Shown one piece after another: positions 38,721 through 51,954 of a stretch of DNA of 64,000 nt (position 1 is the stretch's first letter; each line of letters opens with the position of its first letter). The position numbers were made by a program, and so were the translations under genes. The notes under the pieces were generated by a model. The model ran no database searches. It was not told the origin of the DNA and was given only the letters and a program-made list of their open reading frames with translations. Origin of the DNA: Panopea generosa. Its lineage: Eukaryota; Mollusca; Bivalvia; Adapedonta; Hiatellidae. The stretch is from positions 36,436,353 to 36,500,352 of the forward strand of contig CM055903.1 of assembly GCA_029582155.1 (NCBI GenBank), written 5' to 3'.

Positions 38721-41339
38721 TGACGTCTGCTAGGAAGTTTCCAGATTTTCATGTTGATGAATTTCATATATTAAGGTGTGGTTGTTTTTGTTTTTAAAAA
38801 TATTTTTTTACAGTCCTATGGTGTGATAAATTGAACTATTTAAGCCACAAAAATGTGTTTCTAAATATTATAACTTTTGGCATATGTAGAGGGTATTTGT
38901 TACTTTACGTGAATCGAATGAAATTCAAAAGAGAAACTATATCGTTGTTGTTGTTTTTTAAAGTTTGACAAGTATATGATAGCATTTATTAGGCTAATTT
39001 TAAACTAAAATTAAACAGTAATTATTTTCCGATGTTATCAAGTTTAAATTTATTCAAAATAACACCAAAATATGCAACTTTCAAGTCTTTGACAAATATG
39101 TCTTTAAAGCGCTCGCGAACCTGTGATTTCTCTATAAATTATGTAAGTGCTTACAAAGGACCAAAGGAAACTGAAAGATGAGAATATAAGTTTTAAAATT
39201 GTATGTTAATACAAATATAAAAATGGGTAGGATAAATTCAATAAATATTTTTTTAAAGCAAGAATATGTAAGAGGGGCCTTATTTCTTAAATGCATACTA
39301 GAATGAAATCTTAGTGACCTCATATTTATTAAAATTAACTAAAACATTTGGCGTAGACATCATTTAAAATTAAACACCCCTAAAGCAAGCTCGGTATCAT
39401 AACATTTGCGTGATCATTTTCATTTTAGAGCATGACGAATGTGGTTCTTAATGGAAATAAATTTTACTTTCGTTTTAAAGGCGAACATCCTTAAACTTAT
39501 ATTAAACTTAAATCCTATACCCTTCTGCATAGTGTATGGTTTAACGCCCATTTCAACACCTGAGAGGTTATATATTGCATGTTCCAATTTTGTTACGGCT
39601 TCTGAAAATTCGAACAAGTCAAGTTATTGCCGAAGTTTTTCAGATACAAATAAGTAATTTCCTAATTTGAAAATATACCTTAGTCTAAATAACACTAAAA
39701 TATTCAAAAGATAACTCTTATATTAATCATAACATAGTAAGTGAAAAAATTAGAGATGCCCATAACTAATATGTAACTTGGTCAAACGCATATTAACATA
39801 TAATTGTAGATATTATCTCCCTATAATCATGCAATTTAGCAAACCAAATGTCAAAAGTATAATATATTGATACATTTATTTATTAAGTTTTACATAGTTT
39901 GTGTATAATAGCACTGTTGTAGTATTTTGTGTAAATAAACGAAGGCCTGTGATTGGGTCATTCCAATGTTATAACTTAAATTTCTGTTAAAATGGGTACA
40001 GCAACTGAAACATGATCTGTTATCATCTAATTAACAATTTGTGACAAACTGTATATTCATTGGGATCTTATTGTATAACAAATGAAAACGTGTTTTCGCT
40101 GTAACTTGCTATAAAATCACATTATGATAATACGCACTGTCTGGTTGACAACAGTCGCTGTGTCGAGTACCTCTGCGTGTCGTCCCATCTGAACACGTCA
40201 TGCCGCGTCATTTCCATAAAATTCATACGCTGACCTACCTAGTATTTAACATACTAGTTGGTTATAACATATAAAAGGCTATAGAGAAACAAAAATGTTA
40301 GAGCAGTTTCCTTTAGTAGACATACATAACTTAAATGAGTCAAATTTCAAGAACATACGAAAGAGCATTAATTCTTTTTCTTACTGGTAGGTTACATATA
40401 TTGTTAAGGATTTGTTTTATACATTAAGTTTGTTATTGAATCCTTTGGTGCACAGAATTACCTTACAGCACCGTACTAAAATATTCAGGCTCGTCATATT
40501 TTGATGAGAGAAAATGCTTCTAAGTTTGATATTTACATCAAACACAGACGATCATTAAGTATCAATAACGTAAACGTTGGCGAAGCTATTAACTTATCAT
40601 TTAACTTTACTTCTACGCGACAGTCAATTGAACCCAAACTAGGATAGTGAGTAAGCATATATAATGAAAAAAAATAGTTTAAACAAATGGTATATTTTTT
40701 ACATACATAATTAAAAACATGCTATTGAATGATTACATTATACAGTTACGACACGGACTTTGGGGATAAAGTGACGTGTTTTATAAATTTGTCTCCAGCA
40801 TTGAAAGGTTATCTGATTTAAAGTCATTATATTATCGTGTTATGCCAAAGACTGAGAAATCGCGTGGTTTTATTTTCAGTTACTGAAGTCGTTGGTTCAC
40901 TACTTATGAATCGGGTTTGCCTAAATAAAACAATTTTTCAAACACTTTTTGTTAATTTCATGGTAAGCAACCAAAATCAAAGAAATTATTTTATACAATA
41001 CAATATTGTCACTGAATAGTAGTTGTATTTGTCAATGTTTGCGCTGTTGATATATCAAATAACGTTTGTTATATGAAAATTGGAGTTTGACTTTTTCAAG
41101 AATAGTAATTGTTAGCATTTTCTTTCACTTTTTTTAATTAAAACACGTTTTAATAAAACTGTATTAAATACAATATTGTTGCATATAATAAGTATTCAAG
41201 TATATACATACGTTTGTAGATAACATTCCTGCTACACATATTTTATAGCGCGTGAATTTAAAGCAATTTGTCATATAAAATTAAGTTTCGCTATTAAGTA
41301 TTAAAATGTGTGTGATTACTTAAATTTTGAATTATTTAT

Positions 41340-41395
41340 CGTCTGTCGGCCTTCGATGGCATAAATATGACGCTAAACATTCAATCAGTTGAGTT
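41340..41395 (+). mobile_element. SINE family C tail, 5'-truncated
   Basis: CGTCTGTCGGCCTTCGATGG CATAAATATGACGCTAAACA TTCAATCAG matches the tail of the copy at 18720-19020 (CGATGGCATAAAATTACGTC AAATATTCAACG). No tRNA head precedes it. Confidence 0.55.
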
Positions 41396-41548
41396 ATGTA
41401 AGTAAACATGTTTAATATTTCTGCTTTTTATTTATTTTCTATGAAATATTTCACTCAAGAATATTATCAATTTAACCATTGCTGAACGTTTTTAAGAAAT
41501 ACTGGTATTGTATCTCTATAAATTGTTTTTATCCATTGAGTATTTCTT

Positions 41549-41640
41549 TTTTTATTCCTAGTGTGTTTCCGTTTTTATTTCTAGTGTTTCCGTTTTATTC
41601 CTAGTGTTTCCGTTTTTATTCCTAGTGTGTTTCTGTTGTT
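41549..41640. repeat. Short degenerate tandem repeat
   Basis: TTTTATTCCTAGTGT(GT)TTCCG recurs about four times, with 20-24 bp spacing. Confidence 0.75.
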
Positions 41641-42729
41641 TTGCCAGTGAAAGTATATTTGATTTAACTCTTTTGATTTCAATTGTTCTTTATTTCCTTT
41701 TATCGCTTATTATTATATTTATATTGTATTTTCTTTATTTTAACTGTTCCCTGTTTTCAAGACAATATAGAGTAAAGTCAATATTTGTGTACGTTTTAAG
41801 CATTTATTTATAAATACATAAATGCAGAGAATATCCTAAAACATTTTGTTGTAGTTTATATTATTTTAAAGTCATAAGAATATAATAAATACAGCACTGT
41901 GTGTGTTGTGTTCAAGGGCATTACGAAGATGACCTCAATGTATTTGTTTGTTATTTATAAAGTCTATGGATTAAAAGAATGCCGATATGGCCATTGTGTT
42001 AAAAATCACCTTATTACACACACACACAAATTACGCATGTTTGTTCTATTATCTATGTATATGTTTTTGAAACAACTGTATGTCATAATAAAGTATTTTC
42101 CTATAACCACGTGTGACCTTGTTCTTCAAATAACCGTGATATTAAGTAAGCGATAGCATTGTATGTATACGACACTACATGCATCCAACAGGATATGTTG
42201 TATTGGAGGAGCACAACCACTACAAGGACACAATAACAAATATCACACGAACAAATGTTATCATAATAAAACAAGAACAGAATACAGAAGAATAAGGATT
42301 TATAGAAGGAGGATACTAAATACTGATAGAATAGCTCGGAAAGTATTAAATATTTGACAAATTAATCAGCATTCACAGACAAGACCTTTCTTGTACACAC
42401 AATCTAAGATGTATGTAACTTTAGATATTGTATAATGTTTCGATCTGGCGTAACGAAAATGTTTGATCATCGTAGTATAATGATCACAGGTCATTATTTG
42501 ATGCCGGAAAATTACTCCCATCTGCAAAATTGTGAATTCCCTCAAAACATTTTGACTCCCCGTTTGTCTTTGTTGGAAAATGACTCCCGTACTCAATCAC
42601 CATCTGGTCATTCTCTTTACACCGATAAAAAGATGAAAGATGAAAGGTTTGGTCCGTACTCTTTCTGTCCTCCCGAAGCCCGTCATCTTGTTTAAGAGTA
42701 ACAGCACATTAATTGAAGTGTTTGTCCGT

Positions 42730-42730
<1 letters not shown>

Positions 42731-42777
<47 letters not shown>
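42731..42777. repeat. (CTGT)n microsatellite
   Basis: About 12 perfect copies of CTGT. Confidence 0.95.
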
Positions 42778-42778
<1 letters not shown>

Positions 42779-43240
42779 TTTCAATTGTCCACAAATGATA
42801 TTCTATTCAATGAAAGTGTTCGTTGTATAGTCGAGCGAACTGTGGTAGCTCTTGTATTATCGTATTCTCAATGTGCATCTTTTTCGTTCATGGTACAAGT
42901 GGGAAAAGTTCCACAGCAGGTACTATTGGAGATCAGTTATATGGGAGCCTACTGATTTGCGTTATATTTTAGTCTGCTATAAAGTGCTTAGTATTTTAAT
43001 CTGCTACAAAGTGCTACGTATCGGAAAGATAATTTCATTAACTTATATAAATGATGATTTGAAGACATTATAATGTATGGTCATTATCAACTTTCATGAC
43101 CAGCGTGAATTCATATTAGTTGTTCATACGTGGCAGTCTGGTGCCAACCGAAAATCTAACCTGTTCATATTTACATGTTAATTTGTTTCCTGTTTGCTAT
43201 TGTACAATCTTCATTAAACTAAAGACAACAAGGACGATCT

Positions 43241-45140
43241 ATAACAGTCATCTGACTGGACTTGGATGGGTCAGTATCACACAAACTTGAACGAAAGTCG
43301 CTTGAAACCTACCCTGCTCTAGAGAGGTTCCGCAACATGTTGCAGAATTACTTTGGCAATTGCAGCATGAGGTTCTTAATACAAGAATTTACCACAGGTT
43401 TGCAAAGTCTTCATGTTGGAAATGTGACGGGTTGCACAATATAAGTTCTCCTTTCTTCAACTGACATGAACTCGAACATGAACTTGATTGTGTTCATGGA
43501 CGACATAACGGTCACAGCAAAGACATACGCGGAGAGCAAATTGATGTAGAAAGATATGGTGGAACTTCTCTCCTCGGCAAGAATGAAATTGAAACCTGCA
43601 TCTCTCTCGACTAAAAGGCCAACTTATCCCTACAGTGAATGAGATGTAAGTAAAGTTCCATGGAAAATAGTTCAGAGGGACATTGAACGGCAAACCAATG
43701 AGCTGTGGCTTGGGGATACAACGTTGCACAAGGTGACGAGTGATTGAAACATGATGATAAATGTGGTTTGCCTGGGAAGTACAAAGCTTGATGCTATCAT
43801 TATGATATTTTGCCAGGATTGATGTAGTCATTGTTAGTGTACAACGTTACAGCAACATCAGTAGAGACATTTGCATGGGAAATCAGCTCATTTCTTCTCC
43901 TGCATTCCATAATATTCGGCATTCAGCAGCCCATGTTTGTATAACTGAGAAAGTCAGTTACAGATGCTAATCAGATCTATCACTGAAGAAGTCAAGTCCC
44001 AAAAGCAAGGCGTATAGTCATGCTTCGATATTTGGCTATAACCGGGCCTATTGAAGATATTAAAGAAACATTGATATTGAAGAAACATTGACGACAAGAA
44101 GAGTAAGCCTTTGGTGAATAACACGCTCAGCCAGCACCCGAGAGTGGCGTTTCTTAGGACAGAATGAAGTAAGAGAGATGTGGGAGGAAACAATGCAGGC
44201 AGTGCAGTCACGCTAAAAACTAGTTTAAACGGTTTAAATGGGATGGAGTTGGCTTAGAACGGTTTAAATGGGATGGAGTTCAGCAATGTTGGTTGGCTTG
44301 GAACGGTTTAAATGGGATTGAGTTCAGCAATGTTGGTTGGTTTGGAACGATTTAAATTGGATGGAGTTCAGCAATGTTGGTTGGCTTGGAACGGTTTAAA
44401 TTGGATGGAGTTCAGCAATGTTGGTTGGCTTGGAACGGTTCAAATGGGATGGAGTTCAGCAATGTTGGTTGACTTGGAACGGTTTAAATGGGATGGTGTT
44501 CAGCAATGTTGATTGGCTTGGAATGGTTCTGATTTTTCATATGAAAGGCTACGACGTCCTTTCAACCTATAAACGGCAGAAAAACAAACTGCAAACTTTT
44601 CGAAAGATCTGACAACATGGATTACGTTCACTCGTTATGCGGAACTGTATTGCCAGATGGCAAATAACGGTAATGCCATGACAACGTTTTTTTGGCAGAA
44701 ACTGCCTCAGCCACCGACGTTAATAGGAGGAAGAAAGATTTTGTCAAGAAGAGCTCTACATATTGTTAACCTATCATGGGAAACTGTATTGTAGGGCTTC
44801 TCGTCACGACTAATGACTGGTCGATGCAAGCAGAAATTTCCAACGAAGATTGTTGACACAGCAAAGAAACCCAGACATCGTTCTTTGGTCAGCCCACATG
44901 CACCCAGGCGTAATTGTGGAGCTGTCAGTACAGTGGAAAGAATGGAGACATTCGAAAGAAAGTGGACCAAGTATCAACTACTCCATGATGAATAGCAAGA
45001 CAGGGGTTTGAGGACCTAATGTTTCCCAGTGGATGTAGGCTGTCGTTGCTTTCCAGCACAGTCACTATGGTGAGCTAACAGATCAGACCCGTCAGATTGT
45101 AATTTCAACCATTGCAGGAGAGACATAAGCTGATTCACAG
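43241..45140 (+). pseudogene. Decayed reverse-transcriptase gene of a retroelement
   Basis: Pieces of a reverse transcriptase family that is abundant in mollusc genomes are readable across three frames. In order: LDGSVSHKLERKSLETYPAL and NMLQNYFGNCSMRF, then VTGCTI; VFMDDITVTAKTYAESKL with the catalytic (M/A)DD; ELLSSARMKLKPA; CGLPGKYKAW near 43770; then, after the 44-bp array, PDIVLWSAHMHPGVIVELSV near 44870 and CFPVDVGCRCFPAQSLW near 45030. Stops, frameshifts and at least one internal deletion (between the TGCTI and MDD parts) show it is dead. Recognition of the family is from memory of conserved segments; the exact clade is not assigned. The insertion target and ends are not visible. Confidence 0.72.
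44222..44525. repeat. 44-bp minisatellite inside the RT pseudogene
   Basis: The unit is TGGAACGGTTTAAATGGGAT GGAGTTCAGCAATGTTGGTT GGCT, about 6.5 copies. It separates the RT core remnants from the C-terminal remnants, so it expanded within the dead copy or was already part of its parent. Confidence 0.93.
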
Positions 45141-45149
45141 TGTAAGTGT

Positions 45150-46060
45150 GTGGAGATTGGTTCGCAAGGTTGTTGTTCCAAAGTATGTCATAAAATTTGA
45201 ATTAAATGAACAAAGGGTCCAAGAAAATGCAGCATTGAATCAAAGCGACAACACCACATGCACATGTCCACATGCTATACTGTACAGCTAGTTTCATCTA
45301 ATCGGTTTAAAACTGATGGATGAGTTTCGTCCACAAGGCTTTTGGTCCAAAGTGTGAAATTTAATGAGCAAGAACAAAGGGCATGAGTCCATAAAAATAT
45401 AATCGGAACGCCAATACTACATGCTACATGTTCAGACAATGTATCCGCTGTACAGCAAGTTTCGTTTGAATCGACTTTAAACTTTGGGAGGAGTTGCGTG
45501 TTGTTCCGAAGTGTGTTGTAAAAATGGCAAAGATCCAACGATAATTTAATCAGAACGCCAATACCATAGGCACATGCTCAGAACATGTACCTGGTGTTTA
45601 ACAATTTGCATTTAAATTGGTTTAAATCTGTGAGAAGAGTTGCCTCCGAAAGTTCGTTGGTCCAAAGTGTGACGTTAAATTTAAATTAAAACAACAAAGG
45701 GTCATACCTTAATGAATAAATAATTTAATCCGAACGTCAAAAGCACAGGCACATGTTCAGACCATATACTTGGTGTATAGCAAGTTTCATTTCAATCGGT
45801 CAAACCTGGAAGAAGTTGCGTCCCAAGGTTTTTTGTCAAAGGTATGACGTAAACTTTAAGTGATAAGAAAGAAGGTTCACAACTCGTAAAATCATTTAAC
45901 CGGAACGCCAAAAGATCAGGCACATGTTCAGACCATGTTTATTTAAATTGCGTCATAACTATGGGCGTTCGCAAGGTTGTTGGTCCAAAGTGTGACGTAA
46001 GTTAAAAGAACAAATGTCCATAACTCGATAAAAATCATTTAACTGGAACGTAATGTGTTG
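45150..46060. repeat. Degenerate ~165-bp tandem repeats, five to six units
   Basis: Each unit carries GGTCCAAAGTGTGACGTAA, a segment ending CGGAACGCCAA, a CACATGTTCAGACCATGT stretch and a CAAGTTTCATTT..TCGGTTTAAA stretch. Copies of the first motif fall near 45168, 45335, 45503, 45653, 45827 and 45979. This resembles dispersed repeats common in bivalves. No coding content. Confidence 0.8.
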
Positions 46061-46379
46061 ACCATGTAGCGTAAAAGTATCTTGTTATGTACGGTTTGCA
46101 AGCCGGAGGAGCAATGGTAGTTACGACTTTTTTTTAAAGGTACCGCATGCAACAACTATTGTGGCGATTAAGCTACGGTGGTTGTACCGATATAAACGGA
46201 CGACAAGGTTGCACGAGTAACTGCTGTGGTAAGATTGTGTACGATTGCCAACGGTAAAAACTGAAATGTATTCAACATTATGTTGAATTACAGAAACACT
46301 TTGCTGAGAATTAATTATCTACAGCCATACATGTCCAGAAGAAAAGGATAGTACTACAAAGAAGGAATATCGTCAATAA

Positions 46380-46990
46380 TGTGTTAGGCCCTGGCTAACA
46401 AGAAGACCTGACTTGGGGCAATACGGATGCCTCATGAGAGAGTTTTTAAGCTGGAGACGTATGTACTTTCAAACATTTCGTCAGAGATAATCCAGTGACA
46501 TCCGGGAAATTTGTCGAAAAGTTGAATGAAATAATAGGAAGAATGACACCTGGTACAGAATGTAACTAGTACCTGGGTGCAGGCTTGCCATCACCCGAAC
46601 CACCTTGCCTCAGGTGACAGTTACAAGTGTGGCCACAACACCATCTCCAAATTAGTTAATGAAGTCGCACAAGCCATCATCTTAAAGTATGTAAAGAAGT
46701 ACTGACTTGTCCTACAACACCATTTGAATGGTAGCGAATTGCAGAGCAATTTGGAACTCGGTGGAATTTTGTGTCCAAACAATAGAGAATCTATCTACCA
46801 CAACTACAATGAATTCCATTGCATGTTACTGATATCACTGGTGGGTGCTGACTACACATGCAGTTGAACTGAGGCTGGCACCAACGGGTCTTAATATAAT
46901 GTTGTTCAAATGTTCAACTGCTGTGATTTGCATTTGGTCATCTAGTACGGTTTAATATGATTACCATCACATAAGTGTATCCTTGGTAAT
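46380..46990 (+). pseudogene. PIF/Harbinger-type transposase (DDE nuclease) pseudogene
   Basis: Scattered over frames are RRPDLGQYGCLMREFLSWRR, REICRKVE, then RLAIT and LASGDSYKCGHNTISKLVNE VAQAI. These are followed by EQFGTRWNF-like and YHNYNEFHCMLLISLVGADY segments. They match the order of the Harbinger nuclease: QY..LM.E, PG.RLA.TL..LA.GDSY, TISK.V.E...AI, ..F..RWNFP, and (Y)YNYK..HS..L.AL.DA.Y. Several stops and frame jumps show decay. Harbinger proteins work with a Myb/MADF-like DNA-binding partner, and remnants of one lie just downstream in the opposite strand. Confidence 0.72.
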
Positions 46991-47469
46991 GAAAAGCCTG
47001 TGCTATACTTTGTTATCGGATACGATATATTCGAGCAGAAGCACTTTCTCACATTTAAAGTGAAACAATATAGGAGATTTACAATAAACCACTTTAAACA
47101 CAAAACACTTAGATGTATATAAATAGTATTAACTTTACATGTATCTTATTCTCGTTTGATATTTTATCACAATTTATGTAGCATACCTGTACATTTCGTT
47201 TCAAAAGTAAATAAATATAAACATTTTATATAGACTTTAAAGATAACTCTACTCCGACACAGTAAATTTTAAGAATGGCAGAAACGTGTTTCTTCTTTAA
47301 TTTTTGACGCAGTAATATTGCATTCACTTTAAAGCAGTCAGTCACAAACGACTGTTTAAACATGTTTAAAACCATAATTGTGTAACCTTATCATCAGTAT
47401 GATATTTGTCGTGTTTTCGTGTTGTCGTGTTTTCGCCCCGTCAACACGCAAACATGATATGGAAGAAAT

Positions 47470-48670
47470 CAGCGACAGCAGCTCAGTGCATATTTGCAGT
47501 TCACGCGCATTATCAACATGTTCCCTCGAACCTTGCACGGTTTCTGTTTCCAGGTTGTCGGCACTTGCTGCCCTCTTCTGCCTCTTGCCTGGTGATGACT
47601 GACACGCGTGTTGCTGGTGTGGGTGTCATACGCTGGGTGACAGGTACATATACGTCTGTCTCCTCCCATCTGAGTCACCGGTTGTGCCACCGGAACCTGT
47701 CTCTTGCTGTGTATGGGGTTAGAGTCATTGACTGCAAAGTGTTCAACTTCAACTGTAAACATTGGGTAGATTATATATGAAAATGTTTCATTAAAGCAAA
47801 TAATTACTTTTCCAGACATTTAATTCAGTTAGGCATTACAAAAGATACATATGAAAAGCAACCATATACCCTTTTTGGTGAATATCTTTGCATGTTAAAT
47901 AATATATGGGTAAGTATCTACATCAGTTTCACCACAACAGCCAGCTTCAGCGCAATCTGAAAAGGAAATGATAAATGATGAAATCGATAACTTACATTGA
48001 AAGCCTGCCTGTTGGGTACCTTCGAGATATGTTTCCCCAGGAAGAAGGAACTCAGCATCCACTTGTCCCTATCAGTCAATTTCTTGCTCTGTCACTAGAG
48101 TTGGTAGATGTCAGCTTCCCATAGCTCGTGCGCAAGCTATCGTACCATGCCTTTAAGCCTGTGGCTAGAAAGGAACATGAGAAATACATGTGTATATAAG
48201 TGCACATTACATAATAGATGTGTTGAATTTATTACTATAAATTGGGCAAATTTCAGTATTGTTGGTTTTCAATGAAAGGGTTAAAACTACAGCTAAATCA
48301 AACGAATTAAAGTTCCGGCAATTACAATGCTAACAATATCAATTATATATCTCCCAATGTGTTGGTTCGTAGTGTTAATACTTAAACTGTAAAATAAAAA
48401 GCAAAAGCATATGCTCACCAGGCACATTTATATCCTTTACATGTCCTCTCACAGTTTGCTTTTATTTTCAGAGGGTTTCTATTGCTCGCTGCCTTTGTTG
48501 AAGATGAAATTATGCAGCTTCAATAACCTGGTCTTCCTGTCCATCGTTCAGATTCAGGCCAGGTTGTTTCTTTCTCTTGTCAGTAGCCTTCTTCCATCTG
48601 TGTGTCCTCGTGGATGTCTTCTCAACAGTGTCCTGGGTGCCAACAGACTCTGTGACTTTCTGTGCAAGTG
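47470..48670 (-). pseudogene. Harbinger-associated Myb/MADF-like DNA-binding protein pseudogene
   Basis: On the minus strand from 48660 downward: RKKQPGLNLNDGQEDQVIEA (near 48590-48510), then in two frames around 48150-48015 LRTSYGKLTSTNSSDRARN and KKLTDRDKWMLSSFFLGKHI, then KRQKRAASADNLETETVQGS near 47600-47540. Together they resemble the partner protein of Harbinger transposons, which has an MRT-x-YGKLT..LT.R..W....F.FL..HI pattern. Frameshifts and stops make it dead. It converges on the nuclease remnant at 46380-46990, supporting one former element of about 2.3 kb or more. Confidence 0.58.
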
Positions 48671-49505
48671 AAGATATTCTCTTTCCTTTCTTTGGAGATA
48701 TATGACATATTTATCAATTAATTTATGTATAAAAAATCCAGACGATGTTAAAAAAGATGATGTTTGCAGTTCAACAAATTGCGAAGAAATAAATGCAAGT
48801 GCAATGATTATGCTAATTTTATTGATCGTCGCCACCCGTTTTCCATATGGGCTACGCCTCCAGAAGAGTATAAGTTATTTTAGATTTTTTGTCGGTGTAA
48901 AGCACCAAGACATGGGACATTGATTTTCTGTTAGTTAAATTCTCATCCGAAAAACTGATAAGTATTTTAGTTAGAGGAGCGGGCGATCGAACCTGCAAAA
49001 AAATGAATGTGCTGGATTTCCGGGAGTTTATATAACCGCGTGGTACCCTGTGGAACACTGCATGTAAATCGTTGATAAGCCATAAATAAATGGGAGGAAA
49101 CCGTAAATGAAACCAAGTCCTTTAAAGTTCTTGGTGAGACGTACGCAACCTTGAATATCCGGGACAAACTGTGAAAATCTAGGACACTCCATGCACACAA
49201 CGTGACCAAACTTGGTAAACCGTAACTAAACCTTTTTGGTCCGTGGCACAAACGGTGTTAACATAATCATTAGCCCAATCCTAGTTTGATTAAATAAAAC
49301 GTGGGTGGACAGCTTAATTAGTGTGAATAAATGATTTGTTGTCGGAGACGCAAAATAAAAAAACATTAAAAGGCTCCTTAGAGAAGTACAATATGTCGCA
49401 CTGGCCCAATCCCAGTGTAACGTTGTAAACTGACCCCCATAGAATAAGGACCCCTGGTCATTATTTTATATAAAATAATGACCCCTTTTCTATAAAATAC
49501 TGACT

Positions 49506-49525
49506 CCCCCCCCCCCCCCCCCCCC
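49506..49525. repeat. Poly-C tract, 20 C
   Basis: A perfect 20-base C run inside the TIR element, beside the TGACCCC subterminal motifs. Length may be unreliable in sequencing. Confidence 0.9.
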
Positions 49526-49626
49526 GATTTTAACTATAAAATATTGATCCCCTACCTAGCCTATTACTAACATACTCTATATCGATTCAAGAATTCAAGT
49601 GACTGTCGTGTTTCTATTGCTTATAT

Positions 49627-49652
49627 TTGTTGTTGTTGGTTGTTGTTGTTGT

Positions 49653-49712
<60 letters not shown>
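49627..49712. repeat. (GTT)n followed by (CTG)n microsatellite
   Basis: A GTT-rich run passes into about 19 uninterrupted CTG copies (49655-49712). Confidence 0.95.
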
Positions 49713-49714
<2 letters not shown>

Positions 49715-51589
49715 CTACAGCTGCCACAACAGCAGTATAACTTAGAGGCCCCGCTAAGAAATAAACGTACATCTATTGAAAAATGAACTTTAAAAGGGTT
49801 TTCATTGGAATTGTCATTATTGTACTTAAAGAGAAGTATTACAATAACAGAAGATATACCTAAGTCGTTTTAAGGTTATTTTAGAAATACCGAGAACCGA
49901 TATTTAGGCTTGAGGAAGCTGGAAATTGTGAAACACATGTTTCCCATTCAACTAGAGGAGTTCTGGTAAGCAACCCAGCGTTACTGGATTGAAACCCGGG
50001 CATCCATGCTCTAAAAGAGGGAGTTAAACTGAATATGAATAATATGAATATGAACAAATTTATGAAATAGAAAATAGGGGTCTTACCGTGAATTTTCTCA
50101 CAAACAGCAATTACATTAAGATTTCGTAACGTTGAAACTTGTGTTACGTCGAATGACGTTTAGGCTACTTCAGTAATGCACGCGATGCAAATATTTGCTT
50201 CTACTGCATTTTGTGAAATATTTCACGGAAAGACCCCCTTTTTTATATCATAAACTTGTTCGGAATTTTCCTAGCAAAAAGACTGCGCAAGTCGTTAGTA
50301 AATTGAATCGTTTTCCGTCGACCAAATCGTTCACCGAAGCTCGTATAGTGCTACTCTTAGATCAAAAGAATCGCGCACTTTTTAAAACATTTAATGCCCA
50401 TCATAGTGACATTTTATGAAATTTCCGATTGACAACACTGACTTATATCATTCTGTTTCCCTTGTCAAGAGCATCCGAATGTTGTTTTTGAAATTAATCC
50501 AGCGAAAAAAAAAACATTTTTACTCCAGATACTTCAATTTTTCATCAGTTAATTGTACTAAACAGCCCTTTGCTAAACAAAAAAGGAATATAAAAGATCT
50601 GAATCGTACAAAATGAAGGAGAGGTGTCCTTGTATATGAATGCCAAATATCAGGGCAATACGATATCTTTACTTTTCGACCATTATTACGTCGTCCGACG
50701 TCAAAGAAGACTGGCAATCCACCTTAATTCACTCTATTCTTCGAATTGCGGTGGCATAACAATGCATTATAAAAACCAGCTCTCCCAGTTGAGACCGAAT
50801 TACGCATCCTCTTTTAAATACTTACCACTTTTGTGAGCTCGGTGGCGCAATCGTAGCGCGCTTGCTTATTAAAGCGGATAGGTCTCACCAAAGGGATATT
50901 GTTTCGCCGTATCGAACCTTTGCCAATAGAAACATATGACCTGATGGAAGGGGGATACATAAAGGAATCCTTTTGCAACTTGGAACCCCTGCAACTTTCA
51001 AGGTACACGGTAGAACATACTAAGAACATAGATCACGAAACTCCTGCTTTAAAGGTGCATGACTTGTTGTTAAGAACATGTTTTGGATCTAAATCTTTTT
51101 GTTACCTATAAAAGTTTCATGTTTCAAGTATTTCAACAGGCTTAAGTTTCATTTTTCCACGATTTTTCCAAGATTCGGTGAGATAGTACCTTTAACAGCC
51201 TCGTAACTTTGTGACATCGTATTATATGCAAGGTATAACATATAATTATATTACGCATACATGTATATAGTTATTAATTAACCTTCTGTACAATGTAGTG
51301 TAAGCATTCTGGAACTTATAGTAATGGTGATTTTGTCCGAAATTTTAGAGGCAATATCATTTTGTTATTGCATCCTACATGTTGCATTAATTGCGTAATA
51401 GCATGGGCTCGCGGGCTCATTACGAAAAAATGCTATTGACGGTAAAATAGTTCATTTTCTGGAGTGCAAGATTGTAAAAAGGCAATTTATACGTGGAAAA
51501 GCACAATGTTTTATGCTACCCCTGAAAGTGATGTCAAATACCCTTAACCTTCATAATGTCACCTATATACCTCCAACAATAGGCGAAAC

Positions 51590-51930
51590 GGGTGTGGGGT
51601 AGCCCAGTGGTTTTATTACCTGTGACGCTCCTCGTTGTTAGAAATTACTCAAATTTCAGTATATTGTTGAAGAGACATCCTTCTTTAGATTTTGGATATT
51701 TTTGTCACTTTTCAGGCGTTTTTAAGTAAAAAAGTCAACAATTATATCAATATAAGGCATAAAATATGCAAACCGGTTGTGGGGAAGTCCCATGTTTTAT
51801 GACCTGTGACACCCATGACAATAAGATGTTGCTCGAATTTCAGTTTAATAAATATAGTCATTCCCCTGGATGTTTAAGTGATTTTTGTCACTTTTCAAGA
51901 GCTTTTAAGTAACACGTCTTGAGTAATAAT
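51590..51930. repeat. Two-unit tandem repeat of about 183 bp
   Basis: GTGGGGTAGCCCAGTGGTTT near 51596 and GTGGGGAAGTCCCATGTTTT near 51779 both lead to ACCTGTGAC and later to TTTTTGTCACTTTTCA. Internal to the TIR element. Confidence 0.7.
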
Positions 51931-51954
51931 TATACCACTTTCAAAGTTTGTTTC

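Larger units (their letters stand above)
37182..42730. other. AT-rich spacer without a recognised gene
   Basis: It contains the 159-bp inverted-repeat element (38562-38720), a SINE tail (41340-41395) and a short T-rich tandem repeat (41549-41640), each listed separately. Open frames up to about 90 codons show no recognisable domain. Confidence 0.55.

Noticed and set aside
42435..42695. 86-codon open frame MFRSGVTKMFDHRS..
   Set aside because: No recognised domain or splice context; it resembles dispersed repeat sequence with recurring GACTCCC segments.
50830..50915. tRNA-like segment with GGTGGCGCAATCGTAGCGC
   Set aside because: The A box is good, but no convincing B box or cloverleaf could be drawn. 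It may be another SINE head inside the TIR element.
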